The position numbers were made by a program, and so were the translations under genes. This document shows, piece after piece, positions 26,517 through 35,648 of a DNA stretch of 64,000 nucleotides. The notes under the pieces are model-generated. The model was not told the origin of the DNA. It saw only the letters and a program-made list of their open reading frames with translations, and did no database searches. This DNA is from Limisphaera sp049537155 (GTDB lineage Bacteria > Verrucomicrobiota > Verrucomicrobiia > Limisphaerales > Limisphaeraceae): assembly GCF_049537155.1 (NCBI RefSeq), contig NZ_JBMVQZ010000005.1:1-64000 (forward strand), in the 5' to 3' direction. Position 1 is the stretch's first letter. Each line of letters begins with the position of its first letter.

Positions 26517-27932
26517 TCAGGCGCGGCCCTCGTCGCGATCCTCTCGCCGCGTGCTCCTGCTCCGTTTCCGTCGGGCCGGTGCCTGTTCGACCGCCGTGTC
26601 GCTCCCGGGCGGCGGCCCCACCCGTTCGATCCGGAACCGCGTCACCCGGCCGCCCTCGCTCTCCAACACCTGGATCCGCCACACACCGCGCGTCACGGTG
26701 TCACCCGGCTTCGGGAATCCGCCCAGTTCATGGGTGATCCAACCGCTGGCCGTGGCCAGTCCGGGCACCTGCAACGGTTCGCCCATCAATTCGCCCAGTT
26801 CATGCAACGGCAACGTCCCCGCCGCCTCCCACGTGCGATCGTCCAACCGCGTCAGCACGGGTTTTTCCTGGTCGAACTCGTCCTGGATGGGGCCCACCAG
26901 CTCCTCGAGGACGTTTTCGAGTGTCACCAGGCCGACGGTCGTGCCGTACTCGTCCACCACAATCGCCATGTGCAGCCGCCGCTCCAGAAAGAGTCGCAGC
27001 AACCGTTCCAAGCTGCCCACCTCCGGCACGTAAAGCAGCGGATGCGCCACCGGCAAAAGCTCCGCCGCCGTCCGGACCTTCAGACGCATCGCGTACAGGT
27101 CCTTGATGTGGACCACGCCCAGCGTCCGGTCCAGGTCGCCTTCCTCGCAGATCGGAAACCGGGAGTAGCGCGACTGCTCGGCCACTTCCAGACAGGCCTG
27201 GATGCCCGCCGTGGTGTCCAGCGCCACAATCTCGTGCCGCGGCCGCATGACCTCGCGCACGATGCGGTGCCGCAGGTCCAGCGCGTTTTGCACCAACTCC
27301 CGGCTGAATCGGGAAGCGCCCCACCGGCGTTGGGACGTGGCCAGAACCAGGCGGAGCTCCTCCTCCGAACGGATGCCCTCCCCATCCACCGCGGGCTCGA
27401 TCCCCACACAGCGCAACAGCCAGAGGGCGCTCTCGTTCAGCAACCAGATGAACGGGTACATCGCCACGTAAAACCAATGCATGGGATAGGCCACCCAGAG
27501 ACTCACCGGCACCGCCTTGCGAATGGCCAGCGACTTGGGCGCCATTTCCCCCACAACGATGTGGAGAAAGGTGATCACACTGAATCCGACACCAAAGGCG
27601 AGCGATTCCTGTGCCGCAAGGCTCTCCACCGCAAACAGCCGGAAGACCGGCTGCAGCAGAAAGGCAAACACCGGCTCGCCGATCCAGCCCAGCCCCAGGC
27701 TGGCCAGCGTGATGCCCAACTGACAGGCGCTCAGGTAGGCGTCCAGGTGCCGCAGCAGATGCAGCGCCATGCGTGCCCGGCGCTGGCCGCGCGCCTGCAA
27801 CGGCAGCAACTGCGTCTGCCGCACCTTGACCAGGGCAAATTCCGTGGCGACGAAAAAGCCGTTGAGCAGCACCAGCCCGGCCACCGCCAGCAACTTCAAC
27901 ACCACCGCTGTCCAACCCCAGGTCTCGTTCAC
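26517..27932 (-). CDS. CNNM/CBS/CorC-type membrane protein (hemolysin family), copy A
   Basis: A 471-residue protein. The CNNM transmembrane domain spans about 1-190 (LVLLNGFFVATEFALVKVR, GITLASLGLGWIGEP, VGEMAPKSLAI). A CBS pair follows at about 210-335 (REVMRPRHEIVALD, RYSRFPICEEG, MAIVVDEYGTTVGLVTLENVLEELVG), then a CorC_HlyC domain to about 430 and a basic low-complexity tail. The family is linked to Mg2+/Co2+ efflux or membrane integrity, not to true haemolysis. The GTG start overlaps the stop of the preceding paralogue (GTGA), so the two are translationally coupled. Confidence 0.92.
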   Translation of the reverse strand: MNETWGWTAVVLKLLAVAGLVLLNGFFVATEFALVKVRQTQLLPLQARGQRRARMALHLLRHLDAYLSACQLGITLASLGLGWIGEPVFAFLLQPVFRLFAVESLAAQESLAFGVGFSVITFLHIVVGEMAPKSLAIRKAVPVSLWVAYPMHWFYVAMYPFIWLLNESALWLLRCVGIEPAVDGEGIRSEEELRLVLATSQRRWGASRFSRELVQNALDLRHRIVREVMRPRHEIVALDTTAGIQACLEVAEQSRYSRFPICEEGDLDRTLGVVHIKDLYAMRLKVRTAAELLPVAHPLLYVPEVGSLERLLRLFLERRLHMAIVVDEYGTTVGLVTLENVLEELVGPIQDEFDQEKPVLTRLDDRTWEAAGTLPLHELGELMGEPLQVPGLATASGWITHELGGFPKPGDTVTRGVWRIQVLESEGGRVTRFRIERVGPPPGSDTAVEQAPARRKRSRSTRREDRDEGRA

Positions 27933-28912
27933 AGACGCAGATCTCCGAAGATGACTCTCAGAATATCCTCCCGATGCAGCGTGCCCAGCGGTTCGCCCCG
28001 GGCATCCTGCACCACCGCCAGGGGCCGACCCGACCCCTGCATCCGCCGCAACAACACTTCCAGCCGGTCGTTCTCGTCAGCCAGCAGGGCCGGTTCCCAC
28101 CACGCCTCCAGCGGTTGCGCCGGATCCGGTTCACCGGCGAACAGGATCCGGTCCACCGACACCAGCCCCACCACCTCGGGCGTCGCACCCGCCGAGCGGA
28201 CGACCGCGTGGCTCCAACCGCGGTCCCGCGCCTTTTGCAGCAGCTCGCCCACCGTGGCCGTGGCCGGGATCCAGGGCGACTCGTCCCAGCCCCGGGTGAG
28301 CGTGCGGGCCGAGAGTGTCGAAAGCTCCAGCACATGCATGATCATCCGGCGCTCGGCCGTGGTGAGCGCGCGCGCAGAATCCAGCATCAGCGCATGCATC
28401 TCCTCGCGGTTGCCAAACAGCCGGCCCGTGAACGCGCGCCCGCCGGTCCAACGCAGCAGGGCACGCGACACGCCCTCCAACAAACCCACCACCGGCCGCA
28501 ACAGCACGTACACCACCCGGAACAACGGTGCACACGCCAGACACAACCGGTTGGGCCGGCTCCGGAACCACATCTTCGGCAACAGATCGAAAAAGGCGTA
28601 AAAGAGGTACATCCCCGCCGCGTACAATCCCACCCCTGCCCATCCCAGACCGCCCGTCCACCGGTAGGCCAGCGCAAACATCCAGCCCAGCACCACCACG
28701 TTGGCCAGCGTGTTCCCCACCACCACCGTCCAGAGAAAGCTTTCCGGCCGCTCCAGGTGTTCCAACAGCATGCGCGCCGCGCGCCGGCCCTGCCGCGCCT
28801 GCACCCGGATCCGGACCCGGTTCAGCGCAAACAACCCGGCCTCCATCCCCGACAGCAGGAACGACAACGCCAGGGCCGGCATCAAACCCAACCACCACCA
28901 GCCGCCCTCCAT
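27929..28912 (-). CDS. CNNM-type membrane protein, shortened copy B
   Basis: A 327-residue paralogue of its two neighbours. It has a CNNM domain (SFLLSGMEAGLFALNRVRIRV, FLWTVVVGNTLANVVVLG) and a CBS-like pair (about 185-325, ending VQDARGEPLGTLHREDILRVIFGDLRL). It lacks the CorC_HlyC C-terminal domain of copies A and C. The ATG at 28912 is chosen for the GGAGG stretch upstream, though a TTG at 28945 is also open. It overlaps copy A by 4 nt and lies 46 bp after copy C, so the three form one transcription unit. It may act as a hetero-oligomer partner. Confidence 0.88.
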   Translation of the reverse strand: MEGGWWWLGLMPALALSFLLSGMEAGLFALNRVRIRVQARQGRRAARMLLEHLERPESFLWTVVVGNTLANVVVLGWMFALAYRWTGGLGWAGVGLYAAGMYLFYAFFDLLPKMWFRSRPNRLCLACAPLFRVVYVLLRPVVGLLEGVSRALLRWTGGRAFTGRLFGNREEMHALMLDSARALTTAERRMIMHVLELSTLSARTLTRGWDESPWIPATATVGELLQKARDRGWSHAVVRSAGATPEVVGLVSVDRILFAGEPDPAQPLEAWWEPALLADENDRLEVLLRRMQGSGRPLAVVQDARGEPLGTLHREDILRVIFGDLRL

Positions 28913-28958
28913 CACGCCCGCCACCTCCTCCCTGCCTGGCTGCAAAGGTCCGACCCGC

Positions 28959-30191
28959 TCATCGCTTCACCTGCTCCACCAGCACCTGTCGAATCCGGCG
29001 CTCATCCACCTCCAGTGCCGTCAGGCGGACACCGCGGAACTCGACCGACTCGCCCCGTGCCGGCACCACGCCCAGCAACCGCAACATCAAGCCGGCCACC
29101 GTCTCCACCTCTTCCACACCCGCAAGGGCCGGGCACTCCCGCTGGAAGTCTTCCAGCCGCACCCCGCCGTCCACCCGCCATCGGCCCTTCTCCAGACGTT
29201 CCCACCGCATCCGCCGTACCGAGGGCCGCGCCCGGCCGCCCACCACCTCGCTGAGGATGTCCTCCAGCGTCACCAGTCCCGACACCACGCCGAACTCGTC
29301 CAGCACGATGGCCATCCCTCGCCGCTGCCGCTGCAGGCTCTGCAACAGTTGCAACAGATTCATCGACTCGGGCACGAAGGCCGGCACTTCGATCACGTCC
29401 GCCAGGTCCGCATGCGGATCCAGCAGAAACGCCCGCACGTTCAGAATCCCCACGATGGTGTCCGCCTCCTCGTCGTAGAGCGGCAGGCGCCGGTAACGCA
29501 ACCGCCGCGCCTCCTGCACCATCACCTCGACGGGCAGATCATCCCGCAACCAGCTCATCTGGGCACGCGGCACCATCACGTCGCGCACCGTCCGCCGGTC
29601 CAGCCCGATGATCTGCAGGAGCAGATCCCGCTGGCCCCGCACCAGGCTGCCCTGCTGAAAGGCCAGCTCCACCAACTCCCGGTACTCCTCATCGGACAAG
29701 CCCGCAGGGGCCGGGCCCGGCTCGGTACCCCACCAACGCAGCAGGCGCCCGTTGATCCCGTGCGCCAACCCGTGCAACGGGGCGAAAAACCTGTGAATCC
29801 AGACCAACGGCCGCACCACCCGCAACGACCAGACACCCGCCTTGCGCACCGCCAGCGTCTTCGGCAAGACCTCGCACCCCAGCAGGGTCACCAGCAGCAC
29901 CCCGGCCACCGTCGCCGCCCAGGGCCAGCGCCCCGTCAGGGCCATCCAAAAACCCGCTCCCAGCAACACACCGTTGGCCAGCGTGTTGCCCAACACCATC
30001 GTCGCCAGCAAAGCCTCCGGTTGCCGCAGGCACTCGCCCAACAACCGGCCCCGAACCGGATCCGTCACAGCCAGCCGACGTGCCTGCCACTGGCTCAGTG
30101 AAAAGACCGCCGTCTCGGCCAGCGCGAAAAAAAAGCTCGCTGCGCCCCCCAAGCCGGCCATCACCAGACACCAGACCACCGCGTCGTCCAC
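28959..30191 (-). CDS. CNNM/CBS/CorC-type membrane protein, copy C
   Basis: A 410-residue member of the same family and the first gene of the trio. It has a CNNM domain (GGAASFFFALAETAVFSLSQ, LLATMVLGNTLANGVLLG, CEVLPKTLAVRKA), a CBS pair (DVMVPRAQMSWL, LRYRRLPLYDEEADTIVGIL, GMAIVLDEFGVVSGLVTLEDILSEVVGG) and a CorC_HlyC domain at the end. No ATG suits the family start. A GTG at 30191 (VDDAVVWCLV) gives a normal N-terminal membrane segment, and the ATG at 30161 is an alternative. The longer frame upstream is not protein-like. It is divergent from the MCE gene. Confidence 0.9.
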   Translation of the reverse strand: MDDAVVWCLVMAGLGGAASFFFALAETAVFSLSQWQARRLAVTDPVRGRLLGECLRQPEALLATMVLGNTLANGVLLGAGFWMALTGRWPWAATVAGVLLVTLLGCEVLPKTLAVRKAGVWSLRVVRPLVWIHRFFAPLHGLAHGINGRLLRWWGTEPGPAPAGLSDEEYRELVELAFQQGSLVRGQRDLLLQIIGLDRRTVRDVMVPRAQMSWLRDDLPVEVMVQEARRLRYRRLPLYDEEADTIVGILNVRAFLLDPHADLADVIEVPAFVPESMNLLQLLQSLQRQRRGMAIVLDEFGVVSGLVTLEDILSEVVGGRARPSVRRMRWERLEKGRWRVDGGVRLEDFQRECPALAGVEEVETVAGLMLRLLGVVPARGESVEFRGVRLTALEVDERRIRQVLVEQVKR

Positions 30192-30381
30192 GCGCCCATT
30201 ATGCCCGGGACCGGCACCCTTTCCCAAGCAGGATCGGTCGGCTCGGCGCCGCCGGCAGCCCCGGGCCGTCCGGCTCTCGCCATCCAACCCCGGCCCGTGC
30301 CATTGACGCCCTGCACCGAATCTGAAATCGTCCGGGACAACGGTTCTCGGCGCCCGTCCGACAGGGACACAAAACGACCGC

Positions 30382-31725
30382 ATGCCACCCATGCCGTTGC
30401 AGGATCTGACACCGGAATTGCGAACGCGACTCAACCGGCTGGAGCGGCTGGCCGGCTGGTTCGTACTGGCTGCGTTGGGCCTGTTGCTGCTCGGCTTCGG
30501 TTACTACGCCTACCACACCGCCCAGCGAAAAGGTTGGTTTGTCGTCAAGGCCCGGTACTTCACCCTCCTGGACCGTGCCACCGGCCTGCGCGTGGGCGAT
30601 CCGGTCAAGCTGATGGGATTCGAAGTCGGCCGGATCACCCGGATCGAGGCCCAGCCGCCGGACGACTTCTACTACAACGTCTACGTCGAATTCGAGGTTC
30701 GTGTGCCCTACCAGGGTTACCTCTGGACCACCGGGTCCCGCGTGCGCGTCACCCCGGCCGACCTCTGGGGCAAACGCGAACTGGAGGTCACCAAGGGCAC
30801 CGGCGGCACCCCCACCTACATCTTCCATCCCCTCCGCGATGTCACCCTCCAGGAAGCCGCCCAGCTGCCCCAGCGCGATCAATGGCAACTGGCCGAGGAC
30901 ATCTATGACCCCGAACTGCCGCAGATCCTCGTGCCGGCCCTCACGCCCCTCACAGCCGAAACACTGGCCAAACTGCGCGACCTGGGCCGGCAACAATTCC
31001 GCGTCCTCGACACACGCGAGACCCGCCGCTGGATGACCGGCATCTGGAACGACCGTGACGCCCGCTACGATCCCTACACCCCCCGCTCCAAGCCCTACTG
31101 GTTGCGCGCCGAGGAAACCCCTGCCCTCACCGAGCGCATGAATCAACTGGTGCACCAGGTCGAGGACGCCCTGCCGGGCATTCTCACCCTCACCAACCAG
31201 GTGCGCCAAACCCTCGAAGACCTCTCCCGACTCAGCCGCGAACTCGAATCCCGCGCCGCCGAACTCCGCCAACCGGTTCAGAACTTCACCCAACTCGGCG
31301 ACCAACTCACCCGGCTCGCCGCCCGGTTACAGGCAGAGGGCGCCCTGGGAGCCTGGCTCCTCGACCCCGATGGACGCACCAACCTCAACCGTGTCCTCGC
31401 CTCGGCCCCCGCCGCGTTGAATCAGACCACCCAGTTGCTCGCACGGGTGGACCAGTCCCTCGAACAGCTCACCCTCCAACTCTCCCAATCCCTGGAAAAC
31501 CTCGCCGCCATCACCGGCAACCTGCGGCAACAGGTCGAAGCCAACACCAACCTCGTCAGCTCCCTCTCCCAGGCCATCGTGGACCTGGACGATTTCGTCC
31601 AAGGCCTCAAACGGCACTGGTTGCTCCGCTCCGCCTTCCGCCGGCACGAATCCCCGGCGGCATCCGAACCTCCCCCCACCCCGGCGCCCCCCCTGCGTGC
31701 GCCGAACGACCTGCGGGAACGTTGA
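30382..31725 (+). CDS. MCE/MlaD-domain lipid-transport protein
   Basis: A 447-residue protein with one N-terminal transmembrane anchor (about 24-44, GWFVLAALGLLLLGFGYYAYH). An MCE domain follows at about 52-155 (FTLLDRATGLRVGDPVKLMGFEVGRIT), then a long helical region rich in heptad leucines (about 255-425, LEDLSRLSRELESRAAEL) and a proline-rich tail. MCE proteins form hexameric rings or tubes that carry phospholipids between membranes. Partner permease and ATPase genes are not adjacent, so it may work with a system encoded elsewhere. It is divergent from the CNNM trio. Confidence 0.9.
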   Translation: MPPMPLQDLTPELRTRLNRLERLAGWFVLAALGLLLLGFGYYAYHTAQRKGWFVVKARYFTLLDRATGLRVGDPVKLMGFEVGRITRIEAQPPDDFYYNVYVEFEVRVPYQGYLWTTGSRVRVTPADLWGKRELEVTKGTGGTPTYIFHPLRDVTLQEAAQLPQRDQWQLAEDIYDPELPQILVPALTPLTAETLAKLRDLGRQQFRVLDTRETRRWMTGIWNDRDARYDPYTPRSKPYWLRAEETPALTERMNQLVHQVEDALPGILTLTNQVRQTLEDLSRLSRELESRAAELRQPVQNFTQLGDQLTRLAARLQAEGALGAWLLDPDGRTNLNRVLASAPAALNQTTQLLARVDQSLEQLTLQLSQSLENLAAITGNLRQQVEANTNLVSSLSQAIVDLDDFVQGLKRHWLLRSAFRRHESPAASEPPPTPAPPLRAPNDLRER

Positions 31726-31885
31726 GCCTCTCCGCAGGCACCCCTGCCGGGCCAACCGCCGCCGGGGTCGCCCGATCCCGCGCGTGCAAGGTGCGCCGGG
31801 CAGCGGCTCAAGACGCCCTCCCCGAACCCCGACTTGTTCACCCCCCTTTCCCCGCCATACTGGGGACAAAAAACCGGGCAACCCG

Positions 31886-34684
31886 ATGGACCAGCTTCAT
31901 CGTCCCCGCATGCGAGACACGCATCCGATCCCGGGCGACAGATCCACCGGTGCCCTGGCGGCGGCCCGGGCTCTCGGCGTGGCCCTGCTGGTAGCGTGCC
32001 TCGGTCGCCCTGGTCACGCCACAGGCGCCGTCTTGTGGAGTTTGTCCGGTCCGGTCCTTGTCCGACCCGACCAAAAGGAGACGGTGCTGCTCACCGGTGG
32101 TCTGAGCCGCGACGACACCGCGTCGGACACCCTCTACCTCCGCTTCCGCGTCGCGCCGATGGAGGATGCACCCCTTCCCGATGACGAGATCGGGCTCGAG
32201 TTGCGCTACGGATCGTCCCTGCGGCTGGGCGTGGGCAAGGCCCGCGGAGCCGTCGGTTACAGCGCCTACCCCGGGCCGACGACGCGGGCGGAACGCGCCA
32301 CAGCGTCGTTCCTCGACCTGCGCTCGGCACAGCCGGAACCGGACGCCCTGCCCACGGGCAGCCGATTCGAAATGCCCCGCCGCGGTCGCCACCGCACCCT
32401 GGTCGTCAAAATCCAGTACATCCCGGGAACAGAAGACCTGGTCACCATCTGGCTCGACCCGGACCTCGGACCAGGGGCCAACGAGGTCCATCAACCGGAA
32501 ACCCTGCGCACCGAGTTTTACGTGGACGCGTCCTACGACAGGATCGCGCTCCGCTGCGACGGCACCGGCCCCGGGTGGTGGTTCTGCGGCCTGGCACTGG
32601 CCACCACCTTCGCCGACTTCGTCGAACCCAGCAGTGTCCCCTTGGAAACGCAGGTTCGACCCCGCCTACACGTCCCTGCCTTCGAAACGCGCACGTGGCA
32701 TTTTTCCGACCCCACACGGCCCATCGGTGCCCGCGCACTGGCCTTCACCGCCGAAGGTTACCTGTGGATCGCCGGCAGCGGCGGGTTGCTCCGTTTCGAC
32801 GGCCAGCGGTTCGAACCCGTCCCGCTCCCCGCCGGCACCGGTCCCGACCTCCGCCACCTCGCCACCGACGGCTCAGGCGCCCTCTGGGCCGTCACCTCAC
32901 ACGGAAAAACCCTCCAACTCGACCCCGACGGATGGGCCGATCGAAGCCCGCCCGGACAACCCTCCGCCCCCCACCCGCGCCCCGTCACCGACGCCCGCGG
33001 TCATCTCTGGCTGGCCCGCGCCCGCGAACTGTGGAGCCGGGAGGGTCAGGAGTGGAAGCTTTGCACCCGTCCCCAGGGCGCGCCCTCACCGGCAAGCGCG
33101 CAACTGTTGGCCGCCGATCCCGCGCAGGGCGTCTGGATCCTCCGGGACGATCAGCTCCTCGAGCAATGGACGGAGAACGGCGAGCTCCATGCACGGTTCG
33201 CCGCCCCGGTCACACCACCCGATGAGGCCGCCGTTTCCCTGCTCGTGCAACCGGACGGTGGGCTGTGGCTGGCCACCACGCATCGCATCTGGAAAACCTC
33301 CCTCGGATCTGCCCAACCTGCGTGGGAGCCGGTCTGGAGGGCCAGTTCCCAAGAACGGGTGCTCGCCCTTTTCCGCACCCCTTCCGGCCTCCCCGCCGCC
33401 GTGTTGAACACCGGAGAATGGCTGGCCGCAGATCCGGACTCCTCCGAGTTCGCGCGCTTCCGCACCCTGCCACCGTGGGATCAGATCAGTGACCTGCTGG
33501 CCGACACCGACGGCACCTTGTGGGTCCTGCAGCCGGACAGGCTCTGGCAGCTCCGGCCCCGATGGCGCCGCACCATCCTGCCGCAAACGGGCTCGAACCA
33601 CTTACCCGTGACCGGATTGGTGGAAGTGGCGCCGGGCACCCTGTGGATGGCCCAACCCGGTGAAGGCATTCTCCGCTGGGCCGAAGGCCAGCTCGCCCGC
33701 CTCACCGTCGCCGGGATGCCCTCCCGCGACTCCGGGATCTCTCTGCTGGCCCGCACCAGCGATGGCAGCTGCTGGCTGGCCACCAGCGCCGGGCTCCTCA
33801 GGTTCAAAGACCCGCGCGCCGTGGCCGACGAATGCCAAAACGTCGGTCTGCCGGGCAGGACCGTCCGCGCCCTCGCTGAAACCGGACCCGATACGATCTG
33901 GGCCGGCACCGCTGAAGGCGAACTCTGGTGCCTCAGCCGCGGCCAATGGCGACAGATCCCGGGATCTTGGGACGGCGCACCGATCACCACCCTCTGCCCG
34001 GTTGGGGATCAACTTTGGATCGGAACCGCCGGAGGCGGTCTTTTTCGACTCGATACGCGCCCGGTCCCGCCAGCCGCGCGCACCGCCGCTCTGCCAGCAC
34101 GACACGTCTTTACCCTCCGTGCTACCGGCGAGGACCCCGGACTCTGGGCGGCCACCGACACCGGTCTGTGGCACGGTCTTTCGAATCGCTGGACCCGCGT
34201 GCATCCCGCATCCGACCAACCGCCCGCACCGGTCTGGGCCGTCGTGGAAGACGACCAGGACCGCCTCTGGTGGGTCGGCCCAAACGGCCTCGCGTGTGCA
34301 CAGGTGATCCGCGACGCAGACCGGCCCGACACCCTCCCCCGCGTCCGGGTCCTGCGCACATGGCCGGGCGTCGGCGCCTCCCCATCCGGTCCGCCCGATT
34401 CTCACCCCCCCCGTCCTTTTGCAACGCGATTCAGAGGGTCAAATCTGGCTGGCACACGGGGGGACATTGGAGGTTTTCGACCCGGCCTACGCGCCCGTTC
34501 CAGTCCGGCCCCTGCGCGTGGTGATCCAAGCCGTCCGGGTCAACGATCGCCTGGTGGCGCCCGGGCCGGCTTCCGAGGCCCCTTCACACGTTGTCCCGGC
34601 CGCACCGGGCCAGCCCTTGGACCTCGGCGCCGGAGCACGCTCCGTCGAAATCGAGTTCGCCGTCCTGAATGCCGAAACCGATGA
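31886..34684 (+). CDS. Propeller sensor of a two-component system, N-terminal part (frame interrupted)
   Basis: It encodes the extracytoplasmic half of a large sensor kinase. A leader with a hydrophobic stretch (ALGVALLVACLG) is followed by a beta-sandwich-like region and about a dozen two-component-regulator propeller repeats (FTAEGYLWIAGSGGLLRFDG, LADTDGTLWVLQPDRLW, RTSDGSCWLATSAGLLRF). From the C8 run at 34405-34412 onward the frame reads as unrelated low-complexity residues and ends at 34684. The natural continuation, starting LLQRDSEGQIWLAHGG, is in another frame and encodes the Y_Y_Y and kinase domains. The start is uncertain: ATG at 31886 or 31910, neither with a strong ribosome-binding site. 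Confidence 0.85.
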   Translation: MDQLHRPRMRDTHPIPGDRSTGALAAARALGVALLVACLGRPGHATGAVLWSLSGPVLVRPDQKETVLLTGGLSRDDTASDTLYLRFRVAPMEDAPLPDDEIGLELRYGSSLRLGVGKARGAVGYSAYPGPTTRAERATASFLDLRSAQPEPDALPTGSRFEMPRRGRHRTLVVKIQYIPGTEDLVTIWLDPDLGPGANEVHQPETLRTEFYVDASYDRIALRCDGTGPGWWFCGLALATTFADFVEPSSVPLETQVRPRLHVPAFETRTWHFSDPTRPIGARALAFTAEGYLWIAGSGGLLRFDGQRFEPVPLPAGTGPDLRHLATDGSGALWAVTSHGKTLQLDPDGWADRSPPGQPSAPHPRPVTDARGHLWLARARELWSREGQEWKLCTRPQGAPSPASAQLLAADPAQGVWILRDDQLLEQWTENGELHARFAAPVTPPDEAAVSLLVQPDGGLWLATTHRIWKTSLGSAQPAWEPVWRASSQERVLALFRTPSGLPAAVLNTGEWLAADPDSSEFARFRTLPPWDQISDLLADTDGTLWVLQPDRLWQLRPRWRRTILPQTGSNHLPVTGLVEVAPGTLWMAQPGEGILRWAEGQLARLTVAGMPSRDSGISLLARTSDGSCWLATSAGLLRFKDPRAVADECQNVGLPGRTVRALAETGPDTIWAGTAEGELWCLSRGQWRQIPGSWDGAPITTLCPVGDQLWIGTAGGGLFRLDTRPVPPAARTAALPARHVFTLRATGEDPGLWAATDTGLWHGLSNRWTRVHPASDQPPAPVWAVVEDDQDRLWWVGPNGLACAQVIRDADRPDTLPRVRVLRTWPGVGASPSGPPDSHPPRPFATRFRGSNLAGTRGDIGGFRPGLRARSSPAPARGDPSRPGQRSPGGARAGFRGPFTRCPGRTGPALGPRRRSTLRRNRVRRPECRNR
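34405..34412. other. C8 homopolymer at the sensor-kinase frameshift
   Basis: Eight consecutive C residues inside the coding region. Reading seven instead of eight joins the 31886 frame to the 34419 frame (DSHPP then VLLQRDSEGQIW) and yields one protein of about 1,250 residues ending at 35648. Slipped-strand change or a base-calling error are both possible. Confidence 0.8.
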
Positions 34685-35648
34685 CGTTCGCGTCACCTGC
34701 AAACTCGACGGGCTCGACCAAGAATGGCACACGGTCGGGCCCGTCCGGCGGGTCACCTACGGACATCTCCGGCCCGGACGTTACTGCTTTTTGATCCGCG
34801 CCAGCGAAGGATCCCATCCCGACCGCACGGCTGAACACGCCCTCCCACTCCGGGTGAGACCGCACCTCTGGCAACGCCCGTGGTTCACCGGCACGCTGCT
34901 CCTGGCCACCGTGCTGGCCGGCAGCGCCCTCGCACAAACCCGCGAACGCCGCCGTGCCCGCCGTCGGTTGGTACAGCTCGAACGCGAACACGCCCTGGAA
35001 CGCGAGCGCGCCCGCATCGCCCGCGATCTCCACGACGAGATGGGCGGCAAACTCTGCCGGATCTCCTTCCTGACGGAACACCTGCGCCGGCAACCCCCCG
35101 CCGCCGATCCGGACCGCTCCACGCTGGTCGCCATCGGCGAGACCGCCCGGGAATTGCTGGGCGCTTTGGATGAAATCGTCTGGGCCGTCAATCCCGCCAA
35201 CGACACTCTCGAACACCTCGCAGCCTATCTCTCGCAGCATGCCCAGGACTTTTTCCAGGGCACACCCATCGAATGCCGCGTGGAACTGCCGGAAACCCTC
35301 CCTGCCATTCCCTTGCCCGGTCACATCCGCCATCATCTTTTCCGAGCCGTCCACGAGGCGTTCGCCAACGCGCTCCGACACAGCGGCGCCACCTGCGTCG
35401 AATTGCGCCTGACCTGCACCGACCGCACCATGATCTGGACCGTGTGCGACAACGGACATGGATTCGATCCCGCCGCGCCGGGTGGCGGCTCCGGCGGCTG
35501 CGGGTTGCACAACCTGCACAGCCGGATGGCCGAACTGGGTGGTGCCTGCACCATCCTCTCCCACCCCGGCCAGGGCACCGTGGTCCGGCTCGAACTCCCT
35601 CTCCAACCGGTCGAATCCCAGCCAGAAAGTCGAACATGGAATCGGTGA
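34419..35648 (+). CDS. Sensor histidine kinase, C-terminal part (Y_Y_Y + HisKA_3 + HATPase)
   Basis: The last propeller blade (SEGQIWLAHGGTLEVFDP) leads into a Y_Y_Y domain (about 60-140, VRVTCKLDGLDQEWHTVGPVRRVTYGHLRPGRY) and one transmembrane segment (about 152-172, WFTGTLLLATVLAGSALA). A coiled linker, the HisKA_3 box ERARIARDLHDEMGGKL with the phospho-acceptor His, and an ATPase domain follow (HEAFANALRHSGA, VCDNGHGFD, GGCGLHNLHSRMAELGG). As it stands, translation could start only at a TTG (34419), with no signal sequence. It should normally be fused to the 31886 frame. It overlaps the response-regulator gene by 13 nt. Confidence 0.88.
   Translation: MQRDSEGQIWLAHGGTLEVFDPAYAPVPVRPLRVVIQAVRVNDRLVAPGPASEAPSHVVPAAPGQPLDLGAGARSVEIEFAVLNAETDDVRVTCKLDGLDQEWHTVGPVRRVTYGHLRPGRYCFLIRASEGSHPDRTAEHALPLRVRPHLWQRPWFTGTLLLATVLAGSALAQTRERRRARRRLVQLEREHALERERARIARDLHDEMGGKLCRISFLTEHLRRQPPAADPDRSTLVAIGETARELLGALDEIVWAVNPANDTLEHLAAYLSQHAQDFFQGTPIECRVELPETLPAIPLPGHIRHHLFRAVHEAFANALRHSGATCVELRLTCTDRTMIWTVCDNGHGFDPAAPGGGSGGCGLHNLHSRMAELGGACTILSHPGQGTVVRLELPLQPVESQPESRTWNR

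Noticed and set aside
25809..28601. A 930-codon plus-strand frame
   Set aside because: It is antisense to plsY and the CNNM genes. The product is Arg/His/Gln/Pro-rich with no recognisable fold.
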